A stretch of DNA of 64,000 nt from Bimuria novae-zelandiae CBS 107.79 (taxonomy: Eukaryota; Ascomycota; Dothideomycetes; Pleosporales; Didymosphaeriaceae), in NCBI GenBank assembly GCA_010015655.1, contig ML976663.1, forward strand, positions 215,617 to 279,616. Reading direction: 5' to 3'. Position 1 is the first letter of the stretch, and each line of letters begins with the position of its first letter. Below, piece by piece: positions 1 to 10,875 of this stretch. The notes below the pieces were generated by a model. The model did no database searches. It was not told where the DNA came from and was given only the letters and a program-made list of their open reading frames with translations. Position numbers and translations under genes: made by a program.

Positions 1-2236
1 AATAACGTACTCTAATATTACCTAGACATCTTTATTATCGCATACATGGACGACATCCTGATCTACTTGGACAACCTTGACGACCATGTAGAACATGTTA
101 AGATAGTACTTAGAGAACTTAACAACTTACACCTATAGCTTAAACTAGAAAAATGCAAGTTCTTCTAGACAGAACTTAAATTCCTAGGATATGTTATTAA
201 TATAGAAGGAATTAAGGTAAGCCCTGATAAGATTAAATACGTTAAGAACTGGCTACGACTAAAAATAGTAAAGAATATCTAAGAATTCTTAGGATTCTGT
301 GGATTTAACTAACAATTTATCTAAGATTACGTAAAGATCACAATACCCCTTACGAACCTTACTAGGAAGGATACACCCTTTAAATAGATAATAAAATGCA
401 AAGAAGTATTTCAGACACTACGTAAAGCATGTATCGAACCACCGGTACTTATACACTTCTAGGACGGAAAACTAATAAAGATTAAGATAGACGCAAGTAA
501 TTTGGCACTAGGAGTATGCGCTAAATAAGAGAAGAACGGATATTAGCACCTAATTGCTTACTACTTATGTAAACTTAACGATGCAGAATTACGATACGAT
601 ATACATAATAAGGAACTATATATAATTGTTAAAGCACTAAAGTATTAGAGGATCTACGCACATAGCTGCTTAGACCTTATAATTTTTATAGACTATAAGA
701 ATCTTCTTAGATTTACAATAACTAAAGAATTAACACCTCGACAAGCGAGATAGGCAGAGACTTTAGGACAATACAAGTTTAAAATTATGTATACTCTAGG
801 TAGAGAAAACGGACGAGTAGACGCCTTAAGTAGACGTAGTAACTTCGCAGGAGACAAGATTAAAACCTACTTAGTAATTCTAAAATAGAACGATGATAGA
901 TTATTAGGACCAACTATGGAACTTAACTAACTCTTTATGGCAACACGAAAAGTACCTAAGGACCAACAGACGGAAATCATATGGTAATACTACGATGACC
1001 TTGTGTACGGACACCCAGGCATCACCAAGACAATGGAACTTATCTAACGGAACTATAGCTTTAAAGGAATTAAGGAAGTAGTAACTAAATACATCCGTAA
1101 ATGCGTAGACTGCCAACGTAATAAACACGTAATATATTGTAAATACGGAGAAATGTAAGCTATCCAAATACTAACAGCACTATAGGAAGATATCGCTATG
1201 GACTTTGTAACAGGACTACCCAAGTCAAAAGATCTAGCAATAGGAGTAAGCTACAACTCTATATTAGTAATCGTATGCAGATTCACCAAATACGTAGAAC
1301 TACTACTATGTTAGAAAATGACTACAGCTAAGGAACTCGCATTCCTTATCCTAGATTAACTTATACGACACCACGGCATACCAAAGACAATTATTAGCGA
1401 TCGAGACAAACTCTTTACATTAAACTACTAGACAACGCTTATAGCGCTTATTAGAACGAAACGGAAGCTATTAACAGCCTACTATCCACAGATAGACGGA
1501 CAAACAGAACGTACGAATTAGACAATTGAAACGTACCTACGCATCTACTGCAATAACCAGAAGAATAACTGGATTTCCTTATTACTAATGGCATAACTGG
1601 CATATAATAACAAGATATTAGCGGCAATAGGACATACACTATTCTATGCAAACCACGAAAGACATCCACATCTCTTTAACTAAGCACTTCCTACGACTAT
1701 TAGAACAGAAGAAGCCATTAATTTGGCAGAAATAATAAGGAGGACACATGAATAACTCTAAGAGAACGTCGAGAAAGCTTAATAGCAAGTAATTTCTTAT
1801 ATAAATTAAAAACGAAAAACGGCACCTTAGCTAAAGAAGGGGGATAAAGCATATCTGCTTACAAAGAATCTTTAGACCTAGAAAAAGAAGCACAAGAAAC
1901 TGGATTATATTAAAATTAGACTATTTTTTTTTCTAAACAAGTATTACTGGTTAACTACTAATTGGAATTACCACTAGACGCCAAAATACACCCGGTATTC
2001 CATATAGACCGATTGGAACCCGCCGACCTAGAGATACTAGTCGAGACCACCTTCTATTACTAGCCAGAGGAAGAAAACGAATTCGAAGCTAAATAAATAC
2101 TATAACACACAGATTAACCACGAACGTATCTTATTAAATGGAAAAGATACCTATATAGCGAGAATACATAGAAACTTAAAGAAAACTTAGTAAACTACAA
2201 ATAATTGCTTTACTAGTACTATAGGAATATACCTAA
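1..2236 (+). pseudogene. Ty3/gypsy (gypsy-1) pol remnant with chromodomain, RIP-degraded
   Basis: Retrotransposon polyprotein, entering the window inside the reverse transcriptase. In frame 1 the RT motif YMDDIL lies at 43-60, followed by RNase H (DAS-LALGV near 490-525), the HHCC zinc finger of integrase (HPG...CVDCQ near 1010-1125), the integrase core (MDFVTGLPKS near 1198, DRDKLFT near 1400) and TDGQTER-like sequence near 1490. After a T-run at 1924-1932 the reading continues in frame 3 with the GPY/F-like PVFHIDRLEP region (about 1985-2020) and a chromodomain (YLIKWKRY near 2130-2155). Many in-frame TAG/TAA replace expected CAG/CAA/TGG, as RIP predicts, so it is dead. The element's 5' half lies outside the window. 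The family assignment (chromovirus clade) is firm; the frameshift could be natural or a sequencing slip. Confidence 0.93.
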
Positions 2237-2766
2237 GAGCCGCTCGCGGTTGTAGGCAAGGTACTAGAGTAATTATTTAATAACCCTAGTGTCGACCACA
2301 TTAGAGGAGAGAAGCTAATAGTGGCCGCTATGGTAGGATAGTCCTCTAACGTAGTCTCTACTTCTAACTCTCTAGTAGTATCTATTTTAGATATAAGGCA
2401 TTACGCCTTCTTTTTAGCACGCTCCTTAGCCTGCTGTAATATTTTCTTATTTTATAAAAGTTAGATTAACACTTTTGCTAATAATTTCTTATCCGCATCC
2501 ACCTTCTTTTTATACTTATTACAAGTCTTGTCTAATAATGCCTACGATAAGTTTACGTAAGGCTTTTACGCATAGATGCACTTAGAACACTTTAGACAAG
2601 CGTTAGGATTAGACGACGGCATAATAACACACTTAGAGCTAGAAAGTAAGTAACAATTATAAGAGATAGGATAGATAATACTATTATAGCGAGTTTTAAT
2701 GCTAAGACGGATAGCGCGGGCTTTAGCAGAAGATATTATAGTAAAACGTACTAAGAAGCGGGGCAA
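2233..2766 (-). pseudogene. Convergent accessory reading frame in the 3' part of gypsy-1 (Cys cluster plus coiled coil)
   Basis: A 178-codon reading frame on the strand opposite to pol, broken only by RIP-type stops (TAA/TAG where CAA/CAG is expected). It contains a small cysteine cluster (NACLKCSKCIYA) followed by a Lys/Gln-rich helix (ILQQAKERAKKKA), which looks like a zinc-binding head plus coiled coil. Its stop falls at the last codons of the pol chromodomain, so the two frames meet tail to tail. A comparable frame lies at the same place in gypsy-2. I do not recognise a named family; similar Cys-rich coiled-coil frames are common beside fungal gypsy elements, but that is recollection, not a search. 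Confidence 0.5.
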
Positions 2767-2818
2767 TCGAACTTTATCTACTTGGTAAGATAGGTTATGT
2801 GATTTAGGGACGAATCGT

Positions 2819-2834
2819 TAGAGAGAGGGGATGA
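2819..2834 (+). other. Polypurine tract of gypsy-1
   Basis: The purine-rich run TAGAGAGAGGGGATGA lies directly before the TG that opens the LTR. This is the position of the plus-strand primer in LTR retrotransposons and fixes the LTR as the 3' LTR of the plus-strand element. Confidence 0.75.
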
Positions 2835-3256
2835 TGTTAGGATCTATATTTAGCATTACCAGGCTAACATTCTGAGACGGATAAGGTCTTATAGGAGCCA
2901 ATGGTGGCACAGTAATGGGCAGGTCACGTGACTGCTCGAAGCGCTTGAAGCGAGCAAGTCGAGCAGGTGTATAAGGCCAAGGCTGTACTCGCTCTGCTCG
3001 AGTCGAGCAAGTCAAGCATGCTAAGTATATAAGAACATAAGAATGGACTCTTCTACCTCGTGTTTAACCTGTTTATTAATCTATTGTTTAGATCTGAATA
3101 AGCAACTTTGTTAATTTAATTATGCTATATATACCTTTAATACTAACACCCCTTTAATACGCGCAAGCTATTAAGACCCCTTATCTTGTTACTATTGCTC
3201 CTGCCCGAGAACCAACCTTAGCCCCTTAGGGATTAGCTACCCTGTTGGACTTAACA
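2835..3256 (+). repeat. 3' LTR of gypsy-1 (422 bp)
   Basis: Starts TGTTAGGATC and ends GGACTTAACA, giving the TG...CA ends of an LTR. A TATA-like TATATAAG lies near 3025, about 190 bp in, on the plus strand. The same 422-bp sequence recurs inverted at 7818-8239. It is GC-richer than the pol interior, with a direct-repeat-like run of CTCGA/GCTCGA motifs around 2935-3020. The base pairs after the LTR (TAGAT) would be the target duplication, but its partner is outside the window. Confidence 0.9.
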
Positions 3257-3827
3257 TAGATCTATCCGACGCGGGGATGCTATACGCTATATAAGAATAA
3301 TATTTTAAGTTACTAGTGCTATTGCTCCTCCGCCTGCGTAAAATGGCGATCTAGTGGCGATCTGGGTATAATAGACTTACGGAGAGCAATAAGGAGGGCG
3401 CCATAAAGGTATATAAAGAGAATCTAGAGTAGAAAGAGCGTGACAGATTGCGTAGGGGAGGTAATTAAGTAGAGAGCTAGTAATATTAGTAAAGAGAGCT
3501 CTATTTTGTATATAGTGCACGGGCCACTTTTAATTAAAATTTAACTAAGTACGCGCCTGCCTAGTAATTAAGTTACTTATAGAGGCTTTAAAATTTACCT
3601 AAAATACTATACTTTATTAACGCCGCCAACGCCTCTTCTACTATAACTCCTTTACTATAACTGCTATCGCAAAATAGATAACAGTAATTAATTTAGCAAC
3701 ATTAGTTACACATTGCATAGCTATTAAGTTATTTTTTTAAACAATAGCGGGTAAGGTTTGGCCACCTCCGCGATATCGTCGCAGACACTAACTCTATAGT
3801 ATTGCGCCGCGCCTAGCACCTATAGTA
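3257..3827. other. AT-rich repeat-derived DNA, no gene seen
   Basis: 571 bp between the gypsy-1 LTR and Fot1-like element A. TpA-rich, no open frame and no recognisable domain. A TATA-like stretch with a purine run (about 3408-3450) hints at an old LTR fragment, but no partner was found in the window. Confidence 0.5.
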
Positions 3828-5922
3828 ACCGTGCACGCCGTGCACACCTTCGGGCCGTGCACACCCTTACCAAAAATCTACTATACTCCTTAACCACATA
3901 ACTTAACACTACAATGCCATTAGAAGAAGCGCTTAAAGAGGCAGATATAGTAGATATAAAAGGCAAACTTTTATACTAGGTAATTATAAAAAAATATAAT
4001 ATATACTATATAACTTTATCGCGATATTACTAACGCGTTATTACGTCGCGTGCTAACGCTAATTAATAACTACTTAAACTCTACCCTACACAAGAGCGAG
4101 AGCTTTATAAGTTTATAGTTAAGCTTACTAAGCGAGGCCTACCTCCTACAAGGCAGATAGTATAAAATATGGCTTCTGAATTGGCTGCAGAGAGGGTCTC
4201 TAACTCGTGGGTTACTCGCTTCCTTAACCATCACCGCGACTAGCTCCTATATAAATAGGCTAACGCTATTAATGCGCAGCGCCTCTACGCTAATAGTAGT
4301 AAGAAGTATATACAATACTTTAAGCTTGTGCACTCTAAGATTACCAAATACTTAATTAAGCTACGGCACATATATAATATAGATAAGAAGGGCTTCGCGA
4401 TTAGAGTACTTAATAGGCGCACTAAACGAGTGTTTAGTAGGGCTTTTGTAGAGTTAAAAACAAGGCGCCAGCCTATGCAAGACGGCAATAGGCAGTGGGT
4501 GTCGATACTCGCAAGCGTTTGCGCTAATAGTTCGGCACTGCCTCTAGGCGTTATCTATCCAGGCGCTCCTAACGAGATACAATCGTCCTAGGTGGAGGAT
4601 ATAGACGCAGAAAAGCACTTAGTGTTTATTACTATAACGCCCTTAGGCTAGATAAACGACAAGGTTAGCCTTGCGTAGCTAGAACAGGTCTTTAATTGCT
4701 ACACTCGAGAGAAGGCACGCAGAAGTTGGCGACTACTTATAGTAGATAGCCACGGCTTGTATATAACCTGGTCCTTCATTAAGTACTGCGATAGGAATAG
4801 GATACTACTACTAGTATTCCCTCCTCACAGTACCCACACGCTGCAGCCGCTCGATGTAGCACTCTTCTCACCTCTAGGTACAAGCTACACAAACTAGCTT
4901 ACTAAACACCTTTATAGTACTTAAAGCCTAGTGGGTGTGAAGAAGCGCGACTTCTTCCGCCTATTCTATAAGTCCTAAACAAGAACCTTCACCTTAAGCC
5001 TTATCCTTAAGGCCTTCGAAGTCACGGGCCTATCGCCACCAAACGTAGCTATAATCGTTAATAGATTCTAGAATAAGCGTAGGCGGCTGCCTTGTACACC
5101 TTCACTAATTATAGCAGATAACTGGAAGCAAGCTATCCAAATACTGGCCTAGGTGGTGGAGAATCAGGACGTAGAGGAGGTGTAGTAGTTAAGGCGTACT
5201 ATCTCCCATTTCTCTGCCCATACACAGCTTGTACAGCTTGAAAACGAAGGCCTACGCAACGTAATTAAAGAGCTTAAGCCTTCTAAAAATAAGTAAAGGA
5301 GGCTTAACCTGTAGTATTATAAGGAGTTTTATAGTATAGCTATTTTTTAGTCCCCTTGTAAGATCTGCCAAGCTAAGGAGCGCTACGAGGCTAGTAAGGA
5401 GTAAAATCTATAAAAGAAGGTAGATAAAGCTTATTAGAAGGAGCTAAAAGCCTAAAAGAAACTTTAAGATAAGCGGGATAAGTAGCAGAGGCGTGTAGAA
5501 TAAGAGAGGGTAAGGGAAGAGAAAGTAAGGAAAAAGGCTACTAATAACGTTAAGAAGTAATAGAAGAAACAAAAGCGCAACGCTGCTAAATTTATATAAA
5601 TACCTAAAATAGGCAAGCGTAAGGCCTTAAGTAAGTCTTTTATAAAGCCTATAGCTAAAAAATAGCGTGCGCGTGGTGCTGCTTGCGTTATTATTAAGGT
5701 GTTGCTATTATTAGCACCTTTACTAGTTACTACGCGCAGCGGCCGTAAAATAAAGCTAAATAAAAAATAGGAGTAGGGCAAGCACTATAGAACTTAGTAG
5801 ACTATTATAATAAAAATTCTCGCGATAATAGCTATTATACGTAGCTTTATAGCCTCATTTTTGAGATGTGCAGTAGGTCGCCAAGGCGTGCACGGCCCGA
5901 AGGTGTGCACGGCGTGCACGGT
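3828..5922 (+). mobile_element. Fot1/pogo-like DNA transposon, element A
   Basis: Bounded by inverted repeats of about 37 bp, with left end ACCGTGCACGCCGTGCACAC and its complement at the right end (5886-5922). Each end is itself made of nested GTGCAC palindromes. The left flank is TA; the right flank reads CA, so one side of the TA target may have mutated. Length 2.1 kb is usual for the family. The interior encodes one transposase on the plus strand. The sequence inside the right end (about 5800-5870) matches, inverted, the sequence inside the left end of element B (about 7135-7190), so A and B are relatives with different terminal repeats. Confidence 0.88.
3914..5770 (+). pseudogene. Fot1/pogo-like transposase of element A (RIP-degraded)
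   Basis: A DDE transposase frame of about 600 codons starting at ATG 3914 and carrying many in-frame TAG/TAA. Visible are an N-terminal helix-turn-helix region, the CENP-B-type second helix region (NSWVTRFLNHHRD near 4195-4240), DGNRQWVSI (4480-4506, around the first catalytic Asp), LLIVDSHGLYI (about 4730-4765, second Asp) and VFPPHSTHTLQPLDV (about 4815-4860). The C-terminus has the Lys-rich coil and basic TTRSGRKIKL tail typical of these fungal proteins. The stretch 4328-4591 remains open for 87 codons, while the C-terminal third is heavily mutated. The exact natural stop is uncertain. Confidence 0.88.
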
Positions 5923-5935
5923 CACTATACGGCAC

Positions 5936-6922
5936 CTATCTATAGAACTTAAAAAAACCTCGCGTAGATGCTAACTTATTATAGTAAACGCTTTGCACTG
6001 CTTCCTCTAAGAAGTAGGCAAAATCCTTATAAATATAAGCGTGTTTGTAATGCCTTTTTATCTAGTTTTTTAGCACCTTAAAGGTCTGCTTAATTAGGTT
6101 AAAATCTGGCAAGTATGGCAGCAAGTATTCGAGCACAACGCCCGCCTCTGCGCACAATGTGACAAGATTTTCTGACCTATGGATAGAGGCGTTATCAAGG
6201 ACTATTACCGATCGATTTCCTGGCCAAGGATTGCAATGGGGGAGTACTTTGTTCGCCAGAAACTCCTCCATCAGTTCTGCGGTGATCGCTCCTTGGTATA
6301 TTATATAATCGACGTAGCCGTCCTTATCCATGGCAGGGAGCAAGCTCCACCTCTCCAAGCGTCGCGCTAAGTATTTCACGTCTGCTGGCATGTTTATGGC
6401 TGACCAGGCGTACTTTCTATCGCCAGTTCTCTCATTGCAAGCGCTCTCGTCAAGGCAGATAATCTGCTCTAGTTTATATATCTGTTGGCAGCGCGCGCGG
6501 AACACCCAACGGAGACCTTTATAGCGTTTGGCGGCAGCTTTTGACGCAGCTTTTCGACTCCACCTCATGCCAGCGAGAGCTCTCGTGATAGTGGCCGCCG
6601 ACGTTTCTATGTCGAATTCATCGAACAAGAAGGCCTGCATTTCATCGATATACGCCGTAGGCTTGCCCCGTAGGAGCTCCAGCAGCGCGTCCTTATGGCA
6701 TTACCGTAGCGACGGTGGTCTCCCGAGCCTCACGCATCGCGGCGGGTACGCTTAGCCGTACGCTTCCAAGTTAAGTCAATATTTCCATACACTTTTAGGG
6801 TCAACTCCAAGAGATCTGTAAATCTCGTGGTTATTTTGCCCTGCCTTTATGCGCTCAACGATCGCCTGCGCCAGCGAGGGCTGCAGTCGGTGCCCTGTGG
6901 GCCTCCCTGGATCATGCGGCAT
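5936..6922 (-). pseudogene. Tc1/mariner-type transposase relic
   Basis: Reads from ATG 6922 through 328 codons with four interruptions (TGA, TAA, TAA, TAG), each explained by TGG or CAA mutation. Begins MPHDPGRPTG, then a paired-like HTH (AQAIVERIKAG...IYRSLGVDPKSVWKY), a linker GRPPSLR, and the DDE_3-type catalytic core: ICLDESACNERTGDR (about residue 150), VIVLDNASIHRSE (second Asp) and LPYLPDFNLIKQ, the third acidic site, where related proteins usually read LNPIE. The middle 192 codons (6062-6640) are fully open and hardly RIP-mutated, unlike both neighbours. Terminal inverted repeats were not identified; the relic is hemmed in by Fot1-like elements A and B. Confidence 0.87.
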
Positions 6923-7232
6923 ACCTTACAGTACCCTAGCAACAAGAAAAGTCGGTGTAATTCCTTTAATTGCATCGTCTGCAGTACAATTTGGTATATA
7001 CGGCGATGAAAGCGGGGAGGCGCTTACCTAACAAGCGCTCAGAGTGGGTCGGGACGGTATTTTGCATAGCACCGATAACGTGTTCGTGCGCGTGATGCAC
7101 GGATTCGCGTGATGCACGCACAACACCATAGCAGCTCTACGAGAAATGAGGCTATAGAGCCACGTATAGTAGCGAATATTGCGAGATTTTTTGGTGGCGT
7201 GCTCTATTGATGCTTGCGATCAACCTGCGCTA

Positions 7233-9528
7233 CTAATATCTACTTGGAAGCTTAACGTTGCGGCCGCGCCGCGTAGTCTTGGTTGGAGCTGCTAATGCGG
7301 CACCTAAGGCGTCTGCAGTAACTACAGCGTCAACCACACGTTTCTGACGCTTGTTGCTCTGTGTGGATGGCTGCGATGCCTTTCTCTTACCCTTTTGGGC
7401 AGATTGTAGAGCTTTTGCGGCGTCACAAGCCTTCCTTTCGCGGGCGCGCTCTGCTGCCTTCTCAGCCCTCTCCTTCTCCCTGGCTACCTTGGCTGCCTCC
7501 CGCGCCACACGCTTCTCCTCTGCAATTTTTTCCTTGCACAGCTTAGCTACCTTCCTTAACTTAGCTATCTTAGCTTTTTAAAGTCTCTACTCCCTCTCCT
7601 CTTACTCTTTTATAGACTAACGTACACGCGCCTCCCTAACCTTCCTTAGTAACTAGAAAACTACCCCTTTATAGTATTCTTAACGTTATTAAAGGTTAAG
7701 AGGCTTACCCTTCTTCTTATACTTTTTCTTAACTAATAGCGCCTCCTTTAGCCCGTTAATTTTATAGCGAAGGAGCTTATTTTAAATAGAGATATAGTAG
7801 AGTAAGTAGCTAAGCTTTGTTAAGTCCAACAGGGTAGCTAATCCCTAAGGGGCTAAGGTTGGTTCTCGGGCAGGAGCGGTGGCGATAGGATAAGGGGTCT
7901 TAATAGCTTGCGCGTATTAAAGGGGTGTTAGTATTAAAGGTGTGTACAGCATAATTAAATTAACAAAGTTACTTATTTAGATCTAAACGATAGATTGATA
8001 AACAGGTTGAACACGAGGTGGAAGAGTCCATCCTCATGTTCTTATATACTTAGCATGCTCGACTTGCTCGACTCGAGTAGAGCGAGCACAGCCTTGGCCT
8101 TATGCACCTGCTCGACTTGCTCGCTTCGAGCGCTTCGAGCAGTCACGTGACCTGCCCATTGCTGTGCCACCATTGGCTCCCATAAGACCTTGGCCGTCTC
8201 AGAATGTTAGCCTGGTGATGCTAAATACAGATCCTAACAAGCTTCTGCGCGTCCTTACTACTCTAGTCCTTTACTATAGATCGTACAAGGCGATCTAGTT
8301 TACGCCAGTCAGATCCGCTAAGTACTAACGTAGAGCTCTCTCGCGATACCTGCTTATCTAGGGTAGTATTAGTAAACCTTTTAAGTATAACCTCTAGATT
8401 AAATAGTGATATACTAGTCGCTTTAAAAGACTTAAGTATTATTTCCTCCTTAAAGGAGCTTATCTACGCCTTTTAAAAAAGGGGGAAGAAGTTACCTTTC
8501 TTAATTAAAACTAAGCCTTAGCTCTTTTAGAGGTAGGTTATAAGCTTAGCTAAGTACGCTAATAAAAGAGGCTTAAAAAGTACTATATTAAGTAGCTAAA
8601 GCGTATACGTTAAATAAGGGGGAAGTATAGCTAAAAGGATTTTATTCCTATTATAGTAATTAATAAAATCTATAGTAACGTAAAATCTATAGCTATTAAG
8701 GATAAGTAGCTAGTAAGATTATTAAGCTTTTACCTTTATATAGCGATTAAACACTTACCTAAGCTAAGCAAGACTAATATTATTATTTATCTAGCCTAAT
8801 AGTAATAAGGTAATGTGCACGCTATGCTTTCCTATCTTAATATCCTTAACTTAGCTTAATTATATAGCCTTATTAGTCGCCTAATAGATAAGGCTTAGCG
8901 GTAAGGCTACTCTATCCGCGCATACACATGCTAGGATAGTAATCTATTCACGAGACCTATCTTAGAGAGATACTCTAACCTCCTTCTTCTCCCACATCTA
9001 TCTGCTAAACACCTGTTTTAATCTACTAATAATACTAATCAAGCAGCCCTTTTCATCTATATTATACGTATAATAAGACTTGATGTTATATTCCTTAATT
9101 TTATTACGTAGGAAGTTAAAATATAAGCTATATTTATTACTTAAGTTAGCGTTATAGCGATTACTGTCTATACTAGCTACCTATTAAGAGATTAGGTAAA
9201 TACTATATTAGTTAATAAAGCAAGTAACCTAGCTCTCGCTTACTAGTTTTTTAGCTATTATTAACGCAAAATTTTGTATTATCTCTCTTATAGGTGGTAA
9301 GTGACGCGCTATAAGTCCCTCTATGTATTTAATAAGCTCTACCTCTTATTATAGAGTAAGCTTTTATTAGTTGGTGATCTTTAATGCGTGCGACTGTGTA
9401 ACTGCGCGGTGCCGCCGCGATAGAGTTGAGCGCTCAACGCCATGCTCGTTAGCTATTTTCGTATAACAGAGTTCATCGCTGGGATCTAGCGAGTCTATCT
9501 CTGCAAGCGCGTCGTCAATCGGAGCCAT
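7233..9528 (-). pseudogene. Fot1/pogo-like transposase of element B, interrupted by a solo LTR
   Basis: The N-terminal exon-like start at 9528 reads MAPIDDALAEIDSLDPSDEL, then a pogo-type HTH (IANEHGVERSTLSRRHR), with RIP stops further on. The C-terminal 91 codons (7233-7508) are open: an Ala/Arg/Glu coil (REKERAEKAAERARERKA) and the basic tail TTRRGRNVKLPSRY that ends many fungal pogo transposases. Removing the 427 bp of LTR plus duplication leaves about 620 codons, the usual family size. The catalytic middle is too RIP-mutated to read with confidence. Confidence 0.85.
7818..8239 (-). repeat. Solo LTR of the gypsy-1 family, inserted in element B
   Basis: 422 bp, the inverted counterpart of the LTR at 2835-3256 and of exactly the same length. 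It runs TGTTAAGTCC...ATCCTAACA on the plus strand and is flanked on both sides by AGCTT (7813-7817 and 8240-8244), a perfect 5-bp target duplication. With no internal gypsy sequence beside it, it is a solo LTR left by LTR-LTR recombination. Its TATA-like box reads on the minus strand. Confidence 0.93.
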
Positions 9529-9617
9529 ATTGGTGGAGTTGTGTGGTGTGGAAGTTTGACATGTTTTCGGGCCGAGCGTGCATCACGCGAATCCGTGCAT
9601 CACGCGCACGGACACGT

Positions 9618-10014
9618 TAGCGCCTTACAGGCGGAAGATCGGGCAATCAAAACCATATCACCCAAAAATCCCGCTCCCATGGGTATTCCGCAGTTGTTGC
9701 TCCCTGTTTTCGCCCTATAATCAAATATTGAAAGCTGAAATTGATTTCATCAAGCACACGCTTACGCGGGCGGCCTGGTCAAATACTACACGATGCACCT
9801 GGCACGGCGACAGGCTCAGAAGGCTTGATTGCGGGGCGGATCCACTTGCACTTTCCCCATCCCATCACGTGGGCGGCAGCCTTACCCGGCCCACAAGGCT
9901 GCAGCAAAGACCCTTGCCAGTCCCCGTGTATGTAGTTGCTCTTTTTTAACCACCGATCTTCATATGAGACGTCAACGACTCTGCCACCCCGAGGATTCAC
10001 CTTAAGAGAGCGTC
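9618..10014. other. Intergenic region after the repeat block, no gene supported
   Basis: About 400 bp of normal base composition. A minus-strand frame at 9779-10000 looks mildly protein-like (Gly/Pro/Trp-rich) but has no recognisable domain or splice partner, so it is not called. Confidence 0.4.
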
Positions 10015-10452
10015 ATGCACTGGTTATCGTTCACGAATGTTGACACCGAGAAAGAATGTCCCACTTTTACAAAACAACTTGACACATACAACAAGTGAGT
10101 TGATACCACAGTGAGAGCCATCTGCCGAGGAACATCTCGTCACATCCTTCTGAGAATATCTCGTTTCCCTTCTAGGTAATATTACTCTTTCTTCTATAGG
10201 GCTGGAATTCACTATCTCAGAACAACCCAAAACGGCTCCAAGTGCTGGGCAGCCTTTATCATCACTACCCGATCATCCGCTCTGTTCGAGTTCCTATCCG
10301 GGACCACCCTAGCAATGACGCTTGCCATCATGTCAATGCACACAACACCTACAATCTGGATGCTTGGAATTACTTTGGTTGGAATACTCATGTTCATTGG
10401 CTGGGTAAATCGCAAGGCGGATTTCAGCTGGATCGAAGGGTTGATGAAGTAG
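10015..10452 (+). CDS. Small predicted membrane protein with two hydrophobic helices (unknown function)
   Basis: Model: exon 10015-10094, intron 10095-10199 (donor GTGAGT, acceptor TATAG), exon 10200-10452; 110 residues. The hydrophilic N-terminus starts MHWLSFTNVDTEKE. Residues about 55-90 are hydrophobic and can form two membrane helices (LSGTTLAMTLAIMSM, then WMLGITLVGILMFIGWV). The protein ends at a TAG after SWIEGLMK. The frame is supported by the strong donor and the matching phase. The family is not recognised. It lies 420 bp upstream of the P450 on the same strand, which could mean a shared accessory locus, but that is only positional. An upstream exon or a decayed larger gene cannot be excluded. 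Confidence 0.45.
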
Positions 10453-10875
10453 CCTTTCAAAGTCAGTCATCCTGCGGAGTGAGAGGGATACCCAGCAGTT
10501 AGTAACCAGGTTGGTTATTGTGATTTGGTAATCACAGACATAGGATGCACAATGAGTTGGACTTCGCCACTCTCTTTCTAGCGTCTAGGGCTAAGGTTCT
10601 TTTTCTAGGTATGGAGTATCGGTGTACAATATGTTTTCGGATGCATGAATGTGGCACAGTCGCACTCACTTCCCAACAAAGCACGACTCAGCGTTCAGCG
10701 GGGCTACCCACGCGGGCGCGATTTGTCCAGGATTTCGACCACCTCACTCACTACCCGCAGACTCCATTCAATTCGCCTGCGGGCATTACTTCCCAACGAT
10801 ATCGGATTAGCTCGGAGCCTCTCACCTAAACAGCCACTTCGGCCACCACGCCTGATAAACAGCCTCCGTTTTGCA

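Larger units (their letters stand above)
7078..9617 (-). mobile_element. Fot1/pogo-like DNA transposon, element B
   Basis: Flanked by intact TA on both sides (7076-7077 and 9618-9619). Inverted repeats of about 42 bp: left end ACGTGTTCGTGCGCGTGATG, right end the complement with one mismatch seen (TTC versus TCC). The repeats contain two copies of CGTGATGCAC, echoing the nested ends of element A. The element carries one minus-strand transposase and was later split by a 422-bp solo LTR (7818-8239). Without the LTR and its 5-bp duplication it would be about 2.1 kb. Both outer 250-500 bp are hardly mutated, while about 7565-9365 is strongly TpA-enriched. Confidence 0.9.

Noticed and set aside
7351..7581. 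Plus-strand 76-codon frame
   Set aside because: Antisense of the Ala/Arg coil in the Fot1-like transposase C-terminus.
2835..8239. The inverted 422-bp sequences as terminal repeats of one 5.4-kb element
   Set aside because: Each has its own LTR-type TG...CA ends. The left copy follows a polypurine tract and the right copy has its own AGCTT duplication, so they are two LTRs in opposite orientation.
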